From contig DATFLK010000128.1 of NCBI GenBank assembly GCA_035267815.1, positions 1-6,159 on the forward strand: DNA of 6,159 nucleotides. The letters are read 5' to 3'. Shown here in pieces: positions 1 to 5,445 of the stretch. Position numbers and translations under genes: made by a program. The notes beneath the pieces were generated by a model, which saw nothing but the letters and a program-made list of their open reading frames with translations, had not been told where the DNA came from and searched no databases. This stretch comes from DATFLK01 sp035267815 (GTDB lineage: Bacteria; Pseudomonadota; Zetaproteobacteria; Mariprofundales; Mariprofundaceae). Within the stretch, counting starts at the first letter, position 1, and every line of letters begins with the position of its first letter.

Positions 1-121
1 AACGCCGGGATTCTGATACTTAACTAATCGGTGTTTGGTGCCCTTTCAATCCAAGCGCCTGGTTCATACCCAATATTGGCCTATGCTTTGAAAGCACAAA
101 TCCAACTAAAGGAGGCGAAGG
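1..121 (+). promoter_or_regulatory. Leader upstream of the methyltransferase, with two small palindromes
   Basis: No gene is supported in this stretch, which is visibly richer in A/T than the rest of the window. It holds a perfect 10-bp palindrome CCAATATTGG (70-79) followed closely by an 11-bp odd-centred palindrome GCTTTGAAAGC (85-95). A weak -10-like TATGCT (82-87) lies between and partly over the second palindrome, but no good -35 sits at the right distance, so I do not call a promoter. The palindromes could be an operator for the downstream methyltransferase gene or chance. The end of an upstream gene could also lie to the left of the window. Confidence 0.3.
109..115 (+). promoter_or_regulatory. 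Strong ribosome binding site of the methyltransferase gene
   Basis: AAGGAGG matches the anti-Shine-Dalgarno sequence almost completely and lies 6 nt before the ATG at 122. It fixes that start and argues against a different frame that opens at 31. Confidence 0.85.
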
Positions 122-934
122 ATGAGCAAAGAGGCACAGCAGCCCGACTGGGGAAGAATCGCCGAGAAGTTCGATTTGTGGCTGCCCTATATCGCACCGG
201 TGGGCAAGGCGATGCTGGAGGTGCTACCGGTGGCACCGGGTGACAAGGTGCTGGACGTGGCCTGCGGTACCGGCGAGCCGGCCCTCTCCATCGCGCGTAA
301 CAATCCGAAGGCGGAAATCACCGCCATCGACGCCGCCCCGCCGATGATGGAGGTGGCGCGGCGCAAGGCGGCCGAGGAGATTCTGGAGAACATCACCTTC
401 GAGGCGATGCCAGCCGAGGCGATACGCTTTGAAGATACCTCCTTCGACAAGCTCTGCTGTCGCTTCGGAGTCATGCTCTTCGAGGATTCCCAACAGGGGC
501 TGAACGAGATGTGCCGCGTGCTGAAGCCAGGCGGCCGATTCGTACTGGCGGTATGGGGCACGCCGGAGACGATGACCACGATGGACTGGGCCCGCCGCGC
601 CTTCGCCGGGCGCATCCCGGAGGAGGATTACCCGGCCGTGGAGAAGATCTCCTCGCTGGGCGAGCCCGGACGCCTGGAGGCAATGCTCGAGAAAGCCGGT
701 TTCGACGAATTCACGGTGACACGCCGCACCTTCCACTACCGCTTCCCCTCCTTCGGCGCCTACTGGGATCTGGTCGAGGTCTCGGACATCCTCAAGCAGC
801 AGTTCGACGCCCTGCCGGAAGGGGAGCGCTCTGCGGTACGCGACGATGTAGCCGCCTTCGCCCGCGAGTTCCACGGCAAAGAGGGACTCGCCATTCCGCA
901 CGACTACCTGCTGGCCAACGGCCTCCGGAGGTAG
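122..934 (+). CDS. Class I SAM-dependent methyltransferase (Methyltransf_11/UbiE-like)
   Basis: A 270-residue cytoplasmic protein that should transfer a methyl group from S-adenosylmethionine to a small-molecule acceptor that cannot be named from sequence. Motif I of the Rossmann-like fold is VLDVACGTGEPAL at about residues 43-55. The acidic residue that contacts the SAM ribose is probably Asp70 in EITAID. The post-II strand FDKLCCRFGVMLF spans 108-120, and motif III RVLKPGGRFVLAVWG spans 132-146. The roughly 120 residues after it would form the substrate lid. There is no signal peptide or membrane segment. The start is set by AAGGAGG 6 nt upstream. The gene stands alone on its strand and converges on the cytochrome gene with only 3 nt between stop codons. 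The family call is firm. UbiE-type quinone methylation is one possibility, but nothing adjacent supports it. Confidence 0.9.
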   Translation: MSKEAQQPDWGRIAEKFDLWLPYIAPVGKAMLEVLPVAPGDKVLDVACGTGEPALSIARNNPKAEITAIDAAPPMMEVARRKAAEEILENITFEAMPAEAIRFEDTSFDKLCCRFGVMLFEDSQQGLNEMCRVLKPGGRFVLAVWGTPETMTTMDWARRAFAGRIPEEDYPAVEKISSLGEPGRLEAMLEKAGFDEFTVTRRTFHYRFPSFGAYWDLVEVSDILKQQFDALPEGERSAVRDDVAAFAREFHGKEGLAIPHDYLLANGLRR

Positions 935-942
935 GCCCTACC
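930..942. repeat. Small inverted repeat containing both convergent stop codons
   Basis: GGTAG (930-934), a 3-nt spacer, then CTACC (938-942). The TAG at 932-934 ends the methyltransferase, and the complement of 938-940 is the TAG that ends tsdBA, so the two stops mirror each other. A 10-bp palindrome CCTCCGGAGG lies just to the left. No T-tract follows on either strand, so this is at best a weak bidirectional pause site rather than a clear terminator. Confidence 0.35.
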
Positions 943-2455
943 GGCCCCGTGCCCTGACCCAGGCCTTCAGCGTGCCGGGAGCGCCGAGCACGTGTCCGTT
1001 GATTTTGCGGCCGTAAAAATCGTCCCGCGGGTGTTTGTGGAACCGCTTCGCAGTGGTCGCCACGTCGCCGGTAAAGCGCGGATCCTGCGGACGCGGATGG
1101 CTGTCGACGAAGGCGGCAACATCCCAGGCGTCCCGGTTGCTCAGCAGGCCGCCGGCGCCGTAGGGCATGTTGTGGCGGATGAACGAGGCGGCCTTCTTCA
1201 GCTTGTGCATGCCGGCCCCCCAGTTGAACGAATCAGGCCCCCACAGCGGCGGAAAGAGCCGCTTGCCACGCACGCTACGGCCCTGGCCGTGCGCCCCATG
1301 GCACATGGCGCAGCGCGCCATATAAACCTGACGACCGTGCCGGCGGTCGGTCGGGGCCTTTGGCCGCTCGATCTTCGGAAATCCGGCCGCCTTCGGATGC
1401 TCCCCCATCGGCATGCCGGTCGCCAGCCAGTCGATATAGGCGGTCAGGGCATTCATGACGCGGCTGTTCAGCGGCGGCGGAAGGCCGTTCTCGCTGTAAA
1501 CGAAGCAACCCTGGATACGCATCTGGAGCGTGTTGACGCGACGGTTCTTGCCGCGATACATCGGAAAATGAGGTGCGGCTGCCCACATCGGCGCCGCCGT
1601 GGCCAGCCGGCCACGATCGAGATGACAGTTGGCGCAGCTCAGCGCATCGCCGGTAAAGGTTCGGGCGCGGTGCGGTGTATCGACAAAGATTCGCTCCCCC
1701 TGGCGGATCATCGCCACCAGCGGATGATCGGGCGGCACCGCCGCCTCGTCCGGCGGGGTGAAGTGATCCGGCCCGGCAGGGGCCGGATGCCAGCGCGACG
1801 GCGAATCCTTCACATCGGCTTTCACCACCTTTCCGGTCCATGCCGAAATCGTATCGGCCAGCTGCGCGATCTCCCGATCCTTCAGTCCGCGGCTGACGTG
1901 CACCATCAGTGTGGCCGGCCAGCCACTGCGTGCCCCCTTCCGGAACAGACGAAGCTGCCGGGCCAGATAGCCGGCATCCTGCCCGGCCAGCGGCGGGATC
2001 TCCGGCCCGCCGCCGCGCAGATCGGCTCCGTGGCAGTGGATGCAGGCCGGGATACCGCGCTGCCGATCGCCCAGTGCCAGCAGACGCCGGACATCAGAGG
2101 AGGCCGCGTCGCTCGAAAGGGGGGGGAGGGAGCGACGCGGCAACTGTGAAATATAACGGACCACCGCCTGTATCCTGGTGGTATCCAGCCGGGTGGCGAT
2201 GGCCTGCATCTTCGAATCCGGCCGGTGGCCGTTGCGAAAAGCGTGGAGCTGGCTCGCGATATAGGAGGCGGAGAGCCCGGCCAGACGGGGACCGGCACCC
2301 CCCTCGCCATGACGGCCGTGACAAGTAGCGCATGCCATCACGCGGTCGCCGCCGTAGCGATAAAGATGCTGACCCGTCCCGGCGGCATGCGCCGCGTGTG
2401 CCGGCAGCAGCCCGGCGAGCAGCAACATCGCCCGCCATCCGTACATCACGCTCAT
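938..2455 (-). CDS. tsdBA: Tetraheme TsdBA-type fusion: c4-like cytochrome plus thiosulfate dehydrogenase/tetrathionate reductase
   Basis: A 505-residue exported cytochrome that I expect to oxidise thiosulfate to tetrathionate, or the reverse, in the periplasm. Residues 1-24 are a signal peptide (AHA/AG cleavage). Four CxxCH heme sites are visible: C42-H46, C138-H142, C274-H278 and C382-H386. The first two lie in cytochrome c4-like domains (about 26-110 and 120-210), with Met83 and Met184 as likely distal ligands. After a Pro-rich linker (about 215-245) the C-terminal half has TsdA hallmarks. These are SCANCHLDRGR at heme 3 and RIQGCFVYSENG with Cys317, the expected unusual Cys ligand of the active-site heme. 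Arg313 and Ser321 lie four residues either side of it. HNMPYG follows heme 4, with Met430 the likely ligand. Fused TsdBA proteins are known, to my recollection from Marichromatium purpuratum. The start is the ATG overlapping the upstream stop (ATGA); the open frame continues upstream but would lose the signal peptide. The family call is strong, the reaction direction open. Confidence 0.85.
   Translation of the reverse strand: MSVMYGWRAMLLLAGLLPAHAAHAAGTGQHLYRYGGDRVMACATCHGRHGEGGAGPRLAGLSASYIASQLHAFRNGHRPDSKMQAIATRLDTTRIQAVVRYISQLPRRSLPPLSSDAASSDVRRLLALGDRQRGIPACIHCHGADLRGGGPEIPPLAGQDAGYLARQLRLFRKGARSGWPATLMVHVSRGLKDREIAQLADTISAWTGKVVKADVKDSPSRWHPAPAGPDHFTPPDEAAVPPDHPLVAMIRQGERIFVDTPHRARTFTGDALSCANCHLDRGRLATAAPMWAAAPHFPMYRGKNRRVNTLQMRIQGCFVYSENGLPPPLNSRVMNALTAYIDWLATGMPMGEHPKAAGFPKIERPKAPTDRRHGRQVYMARCAMCHGAHGQGRSVRGKRLFPPLWGPDSFNWGAGMHKLKKAASFIRHNMPYGAGGLLSNRDAWDVAAFVDSHPRPQDPRFTGDVATTAKRFHKHPRDDFYGRKINGHVLGAPGTLKAWVRARGR
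2103..2141. repeat. Perfect 12-bp inverted repeat with a G8 tract in its loop, inside tsdBA
   Basis: The arm GCCGCGTCGCTC (2103-2114) is exactly complementary to GAGCGACGCGGC (2130-2141). The 15-nt loop contains eight consecutive G on the + strand (2119-2126), which is C8 in the mRNA. It lies in codons about 105-118 of tsdBA, in the linker between the two c4-like heme domains. Ten of the twelve stem pairs are G:C, so a stable mRNA or cruciform hairpin is expected. The repeat is seen directly; any function is inference. Confidence 0.7.
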
Positions 2456-3399
2456 CCGCCCGCCGGATGCGGCGGCATGAAGCCGTAGCGCCGATAGATC
2501 GCCTGTCCCTCGGGACCGGTCAGGAAGCGGAGAAAGGCGGCCGCCGCTTTCGGATGCGGCGCCTGCCGCATGATCGCGGCGGTATAGGTCACCACATGGT
2601 TCTGCCGCGGAGGAATCTCGACCATCGACAGGGGATGGTGTGCGATCGATGCATGGAAATGGGCCTCGGTATACCAAACGGCACCGGCCGCACACTGTCC
2701 CTGCATGATCATCATCGGCGTCTGGCGATGATGGATACGGGTCAGGGTCGTCGTTTTAGCCTTCACCTTGTTTCGGTAAACGTCATCGACCAACTGCTTG
2801 CCGCCGCTGGCACGCAGAGCCGGAATGATGGCGTGGCTGGCAATCCCCTCGGTGGCCGGGTTGGGCATGCAGAGCTTCAGGCTGGAACCGGCCAGATCGG
2901 CCCAGCCGGAAATATGATCGGGATTGCCCTTCCGTGTCATGATGGCCAGCCGGTTGCGGGCATAGTCGGCCCTCTTCCGGAACCAGTCGTAGCGTTTCTG
3001 CAATCTGCGGATGCGCCCCTTGCCGGCCGTATATATATCAGGCTTCAGGGCGACGCGCATGTTGCCGATCCGCAATCCTCCCCGGCGGATCTGGCGGCTC
3101 AGTACACCCGGTGGCAACGTCTCGGCGAAGAGGTGCCGATAGGCGGGGTGCTCACGCCGGAAGGTCCGGAGAAGATCGTTGACCAGCATGTACTGGTTGC
3201 CGGCGAAGAAGATCACCAGCGCGGGATGATTGATATCGCCGTGCAGGTCGGGATCATTGTCGACGCCCGGCACCGTAAAGTCGACGCCGTTGACCATCGA
3301 CCGGCTCCACGGCGGCGAGATCTCCCCCGCCATCACCGGAACGGCTGTGGATACCGCCAACCACAGCACCAGTACACCACGAAGCATCCGGTTTCGCAT
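2452..3399 (-). CDS. Periplasmic solute-binding protein (PBP type 2, ModA-like/SBP_bac_11)
   Basis: A 315-residue exported protein resembling type 2 periplasmic binding proteins of the molybdate/oxyanion kind. Residues 1-24 are a signal peptide with a basic n-region and PVMA/GE cleavage. The first lobe begins near LVIFFAGNQYMLVNDLLRTF (about 61-80). The hinge/ligand region has CMPNPATEGIASHAI (177-191), the GQCAAGAVWYTEA segment (234-246) and a C-terminal RFLTGPEGQAIYRRYGF helix (291-307) typical of these proteins. Cys177 and Cys236 are the only cysteines and could pair. The start is the ATG at 3399, with GGGAG 6 nt upstream; an in-frame GTG at 3423 abuts the previous stop and lacks a ribosome site. 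The gene is 24 nt after the DsrE gene and overlaps tsdBA by 4 nt, so it is co-transcribed. No permease or ATPase is nearby, so a sensing or delivery role is as likely as transport. The ligand is unknown. Confidence 0.75.
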   Translation of the reverse strand: MRNRMLRGVLVLWLAVSTAVPVMAGEISPPWSRSMVNGVDFTVPGVDNDPDLHGDINHPALVIFFAGNQYMLVNDLLRTFRREHPAYRHLFAETLPPGVLSRQIRRGGLRIGNMRVALKPDIYTAGKGRIRRLQKRYDWFRKRADYARNRLAIMTRKGNPDHISGWADLAGSSLKLCMPNPATEGIASHAIIPALRASGGKQLVDDVYRNKVKAKTTTLTRIHHRQTPMMIMQGQCAAGAVWYTEAHFHASIAHHPLSMVEIPPRQNHVVTYTAAIMRQAPHPKAAAAFLRFLTGPEGQAIYRRYGFMPPHPAGG

Positions 3400-3423
3400 C
3401 GCTGTCTCCCTTCTGTTCCGCAC

Positions 3424-3969
3424 CTACTGCCTGATATAGGCGTATCCCTTGTCGCCGTAGACCACCAACGTGGAGAGCGCCGAAAGCGCCACCTTGACGT
3501 CCGGATTGGCCCAGGAGGTCTGGTAGTGGAGGTCATACATCGCCTGACCACAGACATAGAGCTTGACCCCGGCCTGCTTCAGTCTGTCCAGCAGCGGCGT
3601 ATTGGGGTTGTCGGTCCCGAACTCCTCACGGTAGTGGGTATTATCCAGCGCTGCTGGTGCAGCACCACCATGCAGGATCACCACAAAGTGAAGATGCGAC
3701 AGCGGTACATTCGCCGAGGCGAACACATTGACCGCCCTAGCCACATGCATCAGACCGGGATTGATCGCCCCGGGTTTGTCGGGACGACTGGTGACATCGA
3801 AAATCGCCTTGTAAGTGTCGCCCGGATTCGGTCGCACCGCCGCATGGGGCAGATCGTGGATACCGCCGAAATCGCGGATTCCCGGGTGAACCACGCCAGC
3901 CGCAGCCGGGCACGCCAGCGCCGGCAACAGCACCGCCATGCCGAACAGAATAGAGATCACTTTTTTCAT
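3424..3969 (-). CDS. Secreted DsrE-family protein
   Basis: A 181-residue protein with a DsrE-like (COG1416-type) fold and an export signal. Residues 1-24 are a signal peptide: MKK, a hydrophobic core, then PAAA/G. A Cys at 20 within ALAC gives a weak alternative lipobox. The mature part has KAIFDVTS (54-61), HVARAVNVFASANVP (75-89), LHFVVILHGGAAPAAL (93-108), and a helix before VKLYVCGQAM (135-144), whose Cys140 is the family's candidate reactive cysteine. Cytoplasmic DsrE/TusD relatives carry persulfide sulfur on a Cys; here the protein should be periplasmic. The start at 3969 has GAGG 6 nt upstream; the frame is open 30 codons further, but that extension would bury the signal peptide. It is the first gene of the operon with the solute-binding protein and TsdBA. 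Family firm; persulfide chemistry is inference. Confidence 0.8.
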   Translation of the reverse strand: MKKVISILFGMAVLLPALACPAAAGVVHPGIRDFGGIHDLPHAAVRPNPGDTYKAIFDVTSRPDKPGAINPGLMHVARAVNVFASANVPLSHLHFVVILHGGAAPAALDNTHYREEFGTDNPNTPLLDRLKQAGVKLYVCGQAMYDLHYQTSWANPDVKVALSALSTLVVYGDKGYAYIRQ

Positions 3970-4024
3970 GACACACCTCTTGTTGCGGGGTCGCAAGGAT
4001 CGGATGCCCCGCCGGGATGCGCCC

Positions 4025-4053
4025 AACATAGGGTTGCACCAGTCATGCTTCAA
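4025..4053 (-). promoter_or_regulatory. Sigma70-like promoter of the DsrE/solute-binding/tsdBA operon
   Basis: On the minus strand TTGAAG (4053-4048) is followed after exactly 17 nt by TATGTT (4030-4025), which gives an expected start of transcription near 4018. The leader would be about 50 nt and contains a small hairpin, TTGCG/CGCAA (3983-3996 on the + strand), just before the ribosome site. The -35 overlaps the T-N11-A dyad, so the bound regulator would touch the polymerase site directly. Confidence 0.5.
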
Positions 4054-4060
4054 ATGCATG
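4044..4060. promoter_or_regulatory. LysR-type regulator binding site (T-N11-A dyad)
   Basis: CATGC (4044-4048), 7 nt, GCATG (4056-4060) is a perfect interrupted inverted repeat. It contains T4046 and A4058 separated by exactly 11 nt, which is the classical T-N11-A LysR box. It lies between the divergent LysR gene (34 nt upstream of its ATG) and the tsdBA operon. It covers the predicted operon -35, as expected for a regulator controlling both itself and the divergent operon. Confidence 0.55.
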
Positions 4061-4094
4061 TTCCTTATGAATTCTATGCCAAGGGGTAATATCT

Positions 4095-5006
4095 ATGAAC
4101 ATGCGACACCTCGCCGTTTTTCACGCCGTGGCCGAAACGGGAAACCTGAGCCGGGCTGCCGAACGACTCTATATCACGCAGCCGGCCGCCTCGCGCCAGA
4201 TTCGGGCGCTGGAGGAGTCGCTCGGGCTGACACTGCTGCATCGCGAGCCACGCGGCGTACGTCTGACAGATGCCGGACAGACCCTGGCCGCCTATGCCGC
4301 CCGCATCTTCGCCCTGAGCGACCGCGCCCGGACCAGGATGGCGGAGATTCGCAATCTGGAATCGGGACGGCTCTCGCTCGGGGCCAGCACCACCATCGGC
4401 AACTATCTTCTGCCACCCGTACTGGGCCGCTTCCGCCGGCTTCACCCCGGCGTTGAAATCCGGCTTGAGATCGGCAATACCGATGCAATTCAGCATCTGC
4501 TGCTCGAGGACCGGGTGGATCTGGGATTCACCGAGGGATTTGTCGAGGAGGAAGAGCTGGAGGCACACGCATTCATGCACGATGAACTGGCCATCATCGC
4601 ACCGCCCGGTCACCCGCTGGCGCGGGAAGCGGGCGCCGAACTGGCCGAACTGAGCCCGTATCAGTGGGTGATGCGTGAGCCCGGATCCGGCACCCAGGCA
4701 GTACTCGACCACATCATGCAGAGCCATGGACTGGAGCCGGCCGCCACATTCCGGCTCGGCAACACCGAGGCGGTCAAATGCGCCGTGCGCGCGGGCGCCG
4801 GCATCGCCTGCATCTCCTACCTGACGGTGGCCAACGAGATCCGTGCCGGCACGCTGGCCCGTATTCCCTGCAGCGACGCTGCCTTCCGCCGACCGCTGCA
4901 CCGGCTACATCATCGCAATCACCGCAGTGGCCCAGCCGTCCATGCCTTTCTCGAACTGTTGAAACAGAACATCCCCGACGGCGATCGGGAACACGCCGGT
5001 CTGTAG
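4095..5006 (+). CDS. LysR-family transcriptional regulator
   Basis: A 303-residue cytoplasmic DNA-binding activator/repressor. The N-terminal winged helix-turn-helix covers residues 1-61, with the typical GNLSRAAERLYITQPAASRQIRALEESLG run (16-44) and RLTDAG (56-61). A linker helix follows, then the effector-binding domain from about 92, opening LSLGASTTIGNYLLPPVL (93-110). This opening resembles the CbbR/CysL/YeiE side of the family, some members of which answer to sulfur or carbon metabolism. Later landmarks are the VDLGFTEG segment (141-148), the ELAIIAPPGHPL segment (164-175) and GNTEAVKCAVRAGAGIACIS (222-241). The effector domain has cysteines at 229, 239 and 259. The start at 4095 has AAGGGG about 8 nt upstream; a second ATG two codons in is possible. 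It is divergent from the DsrE/solute-binding/tsdBA operon, with a LysR-box dyad between, so it most likely regulates that operon. The inducer is unknown; thiosulfate or tetrathionate is a guess. Confidence 0.92.
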   Translation: MNMRHLAVFHAVAETGNLSRAAERLYITQPAASRQIRALEESLGLTLLHREPRGVRLTDAGQTLAAYAARIFALSDRARTRMAEIRNLESGRLSLGASTTIGNYLLPPVLGRFRRLHPGVEIRLEIGNTDAIQHLLLEDRVDLGFTEGFVEEEELEAHAFMHDELAIIAPPGHPLAREAGAELAELSPYQWVMREPGSGTQAVLDHIMQSHGLEPAATFRLGNTEAVKCAVRAGAGIACISYLTVANEIRAGTLARIPCSDAAFRRPLHRLHHRNHRSGPAVHAFLELLKQNIPDGDREHAGL

Positions 5007-5012
5007 CCGGAA

Positions 5013-5399
5013 TCAGTCGCAGCCGAGGCCGTGCAGGGCCATTCCCTCCTCAAGGTAGAAGGCAACCTCGGGATGGCTCATCAGGTATCCGGCGGTATGG
5101 TCGCTGCGCGCGGCAACTGCATCGGCCAGCGCCGTTTCCCACTCGTCCAGCGAGTAGTCGCCTCGACCCAGCCACATCAGTGATACCAGCTCGGCCTGCT
5201 GATCGTCGTCGAGGTCGTTGATGGTATCGACCGCCTCCTGCAGCACATGGTCGTCGGCATGATCAGCCAGTATCTGCATCGCCCAATTCTCCGACGGACT
5301 ATCGGGGATCGGCTCGGGGATGACGATCCCCTCCTTGGCCTGGAACTCGCGCGCCCGGACGATGATGAAACAGAGCGTATCGACATCGATATTCAGCAT
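5013..5399 (-). CDS. DUF3775 family protein
   Basis: A 128-residue acidic, probably cytoplasmic protein of unknown function that I recognise as DUF3775. Typical segments are MLNIDVDTLCFIIVRAREFQ (1-20) with AKEG directly after it, a DSPSENWAMQILADHADD stretch (33-50), DDDQQAELVSLMWLGRGDYS (64-83), a DEWETALADA helix (85-94) and HTAGYLMSHPEVAFYLEEGM (101-120). There is no signal peptide or membrane helix, and no catalytic motif I can name. The start at 5399 is set by AAGGAGG; the frame is open a further 71 codons upstream, but that part runs antisense to the hydrolase gene. It follows the hydrolase gene by 46 nt on the same strand, so it may be its operon partner. It converges on the LysR gene with 6 nt between the stops. 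Confidence 0.8.
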   Translation of the reverse strand: MLNIDVDTLCFIIVRAREFQAKEGIVIPEPIPDSPSENWAMQILADHADDHVLQEAVDTINDLDDDQQAELVSLMWLGRGDYSLDEWETALADAVAARSDHTAGYLMSHPEVAFYLEEGMALHGLGCD

Positions 5400-5404
5400 G
5401 CCAT

Positions 5405-5411
5405 CCTCCTT
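5405..5411 (-). promoter_or_regulatory. Ribosome binding site of the DUF3775 gene
   Basis: AAGGAGG on the minus strand, 5 nt before the ATG at 5399. It selects the short 128-residue product over the longer open frame that reaches back into the hydrolase gene. Confidence 0.8.
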
Positions 5412-5445
5412 ACGCCTACCCCGAGTGTAGACGCCCGAACGGTAT

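Noticed and set aside
224..901. A 225-codon minus-strand open frame opposite the methyltransferase
   Set aside because: Shadow of a gene with intact SAM-binding motifs; no ribosome site or recognisable domain.
992..2149. A 385-codon + strand open frame opposite tsdBA
   Set aside because: Antisense to a four-heme cytochrome with clear motifs; low-complexity Arg/Gly/His-rich product; no domain recognised.
2456..2695. An 80-codon N-terminal extension of tsdBA
   Set aside because: It overlaps the coding region of the solute-binding gene, puts the signal peptide inside the protein, and the ATGA overlap gives a better start at 2455.
3655..3667. Inverted repeat TGGTGCAGCACCA inside the DsrE gene
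   Set aside because: Short, and encodes an Ala/Gly-rich segment where GC-rich codons easily make such repeats.
3970..4059. A 30-codon extension of the DsrE protein
   Set aside because: It would place residues before the signal peptide and translate across the predicted promoter; the ATG at 3969 has a good ribosome site.
4034..4062. Possible + strand promoter for the LysR gene (TTGCAC, 17 nt, CATGTT)
   Set aside because: The -10 matches the consensus at too few positions to call; the LysR promoter remains unplaced in this region.
2332..4089. A long (585-codon) open frame on the + strand opposite the solute-binding and DsrE genes
   Set aside because: It runs antisense to genes with signal peptides, family motifs and ribosome sites. 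Its translation has no recognisable domain and is rich in Arg/His as expected for a GC-rich shadow frame.
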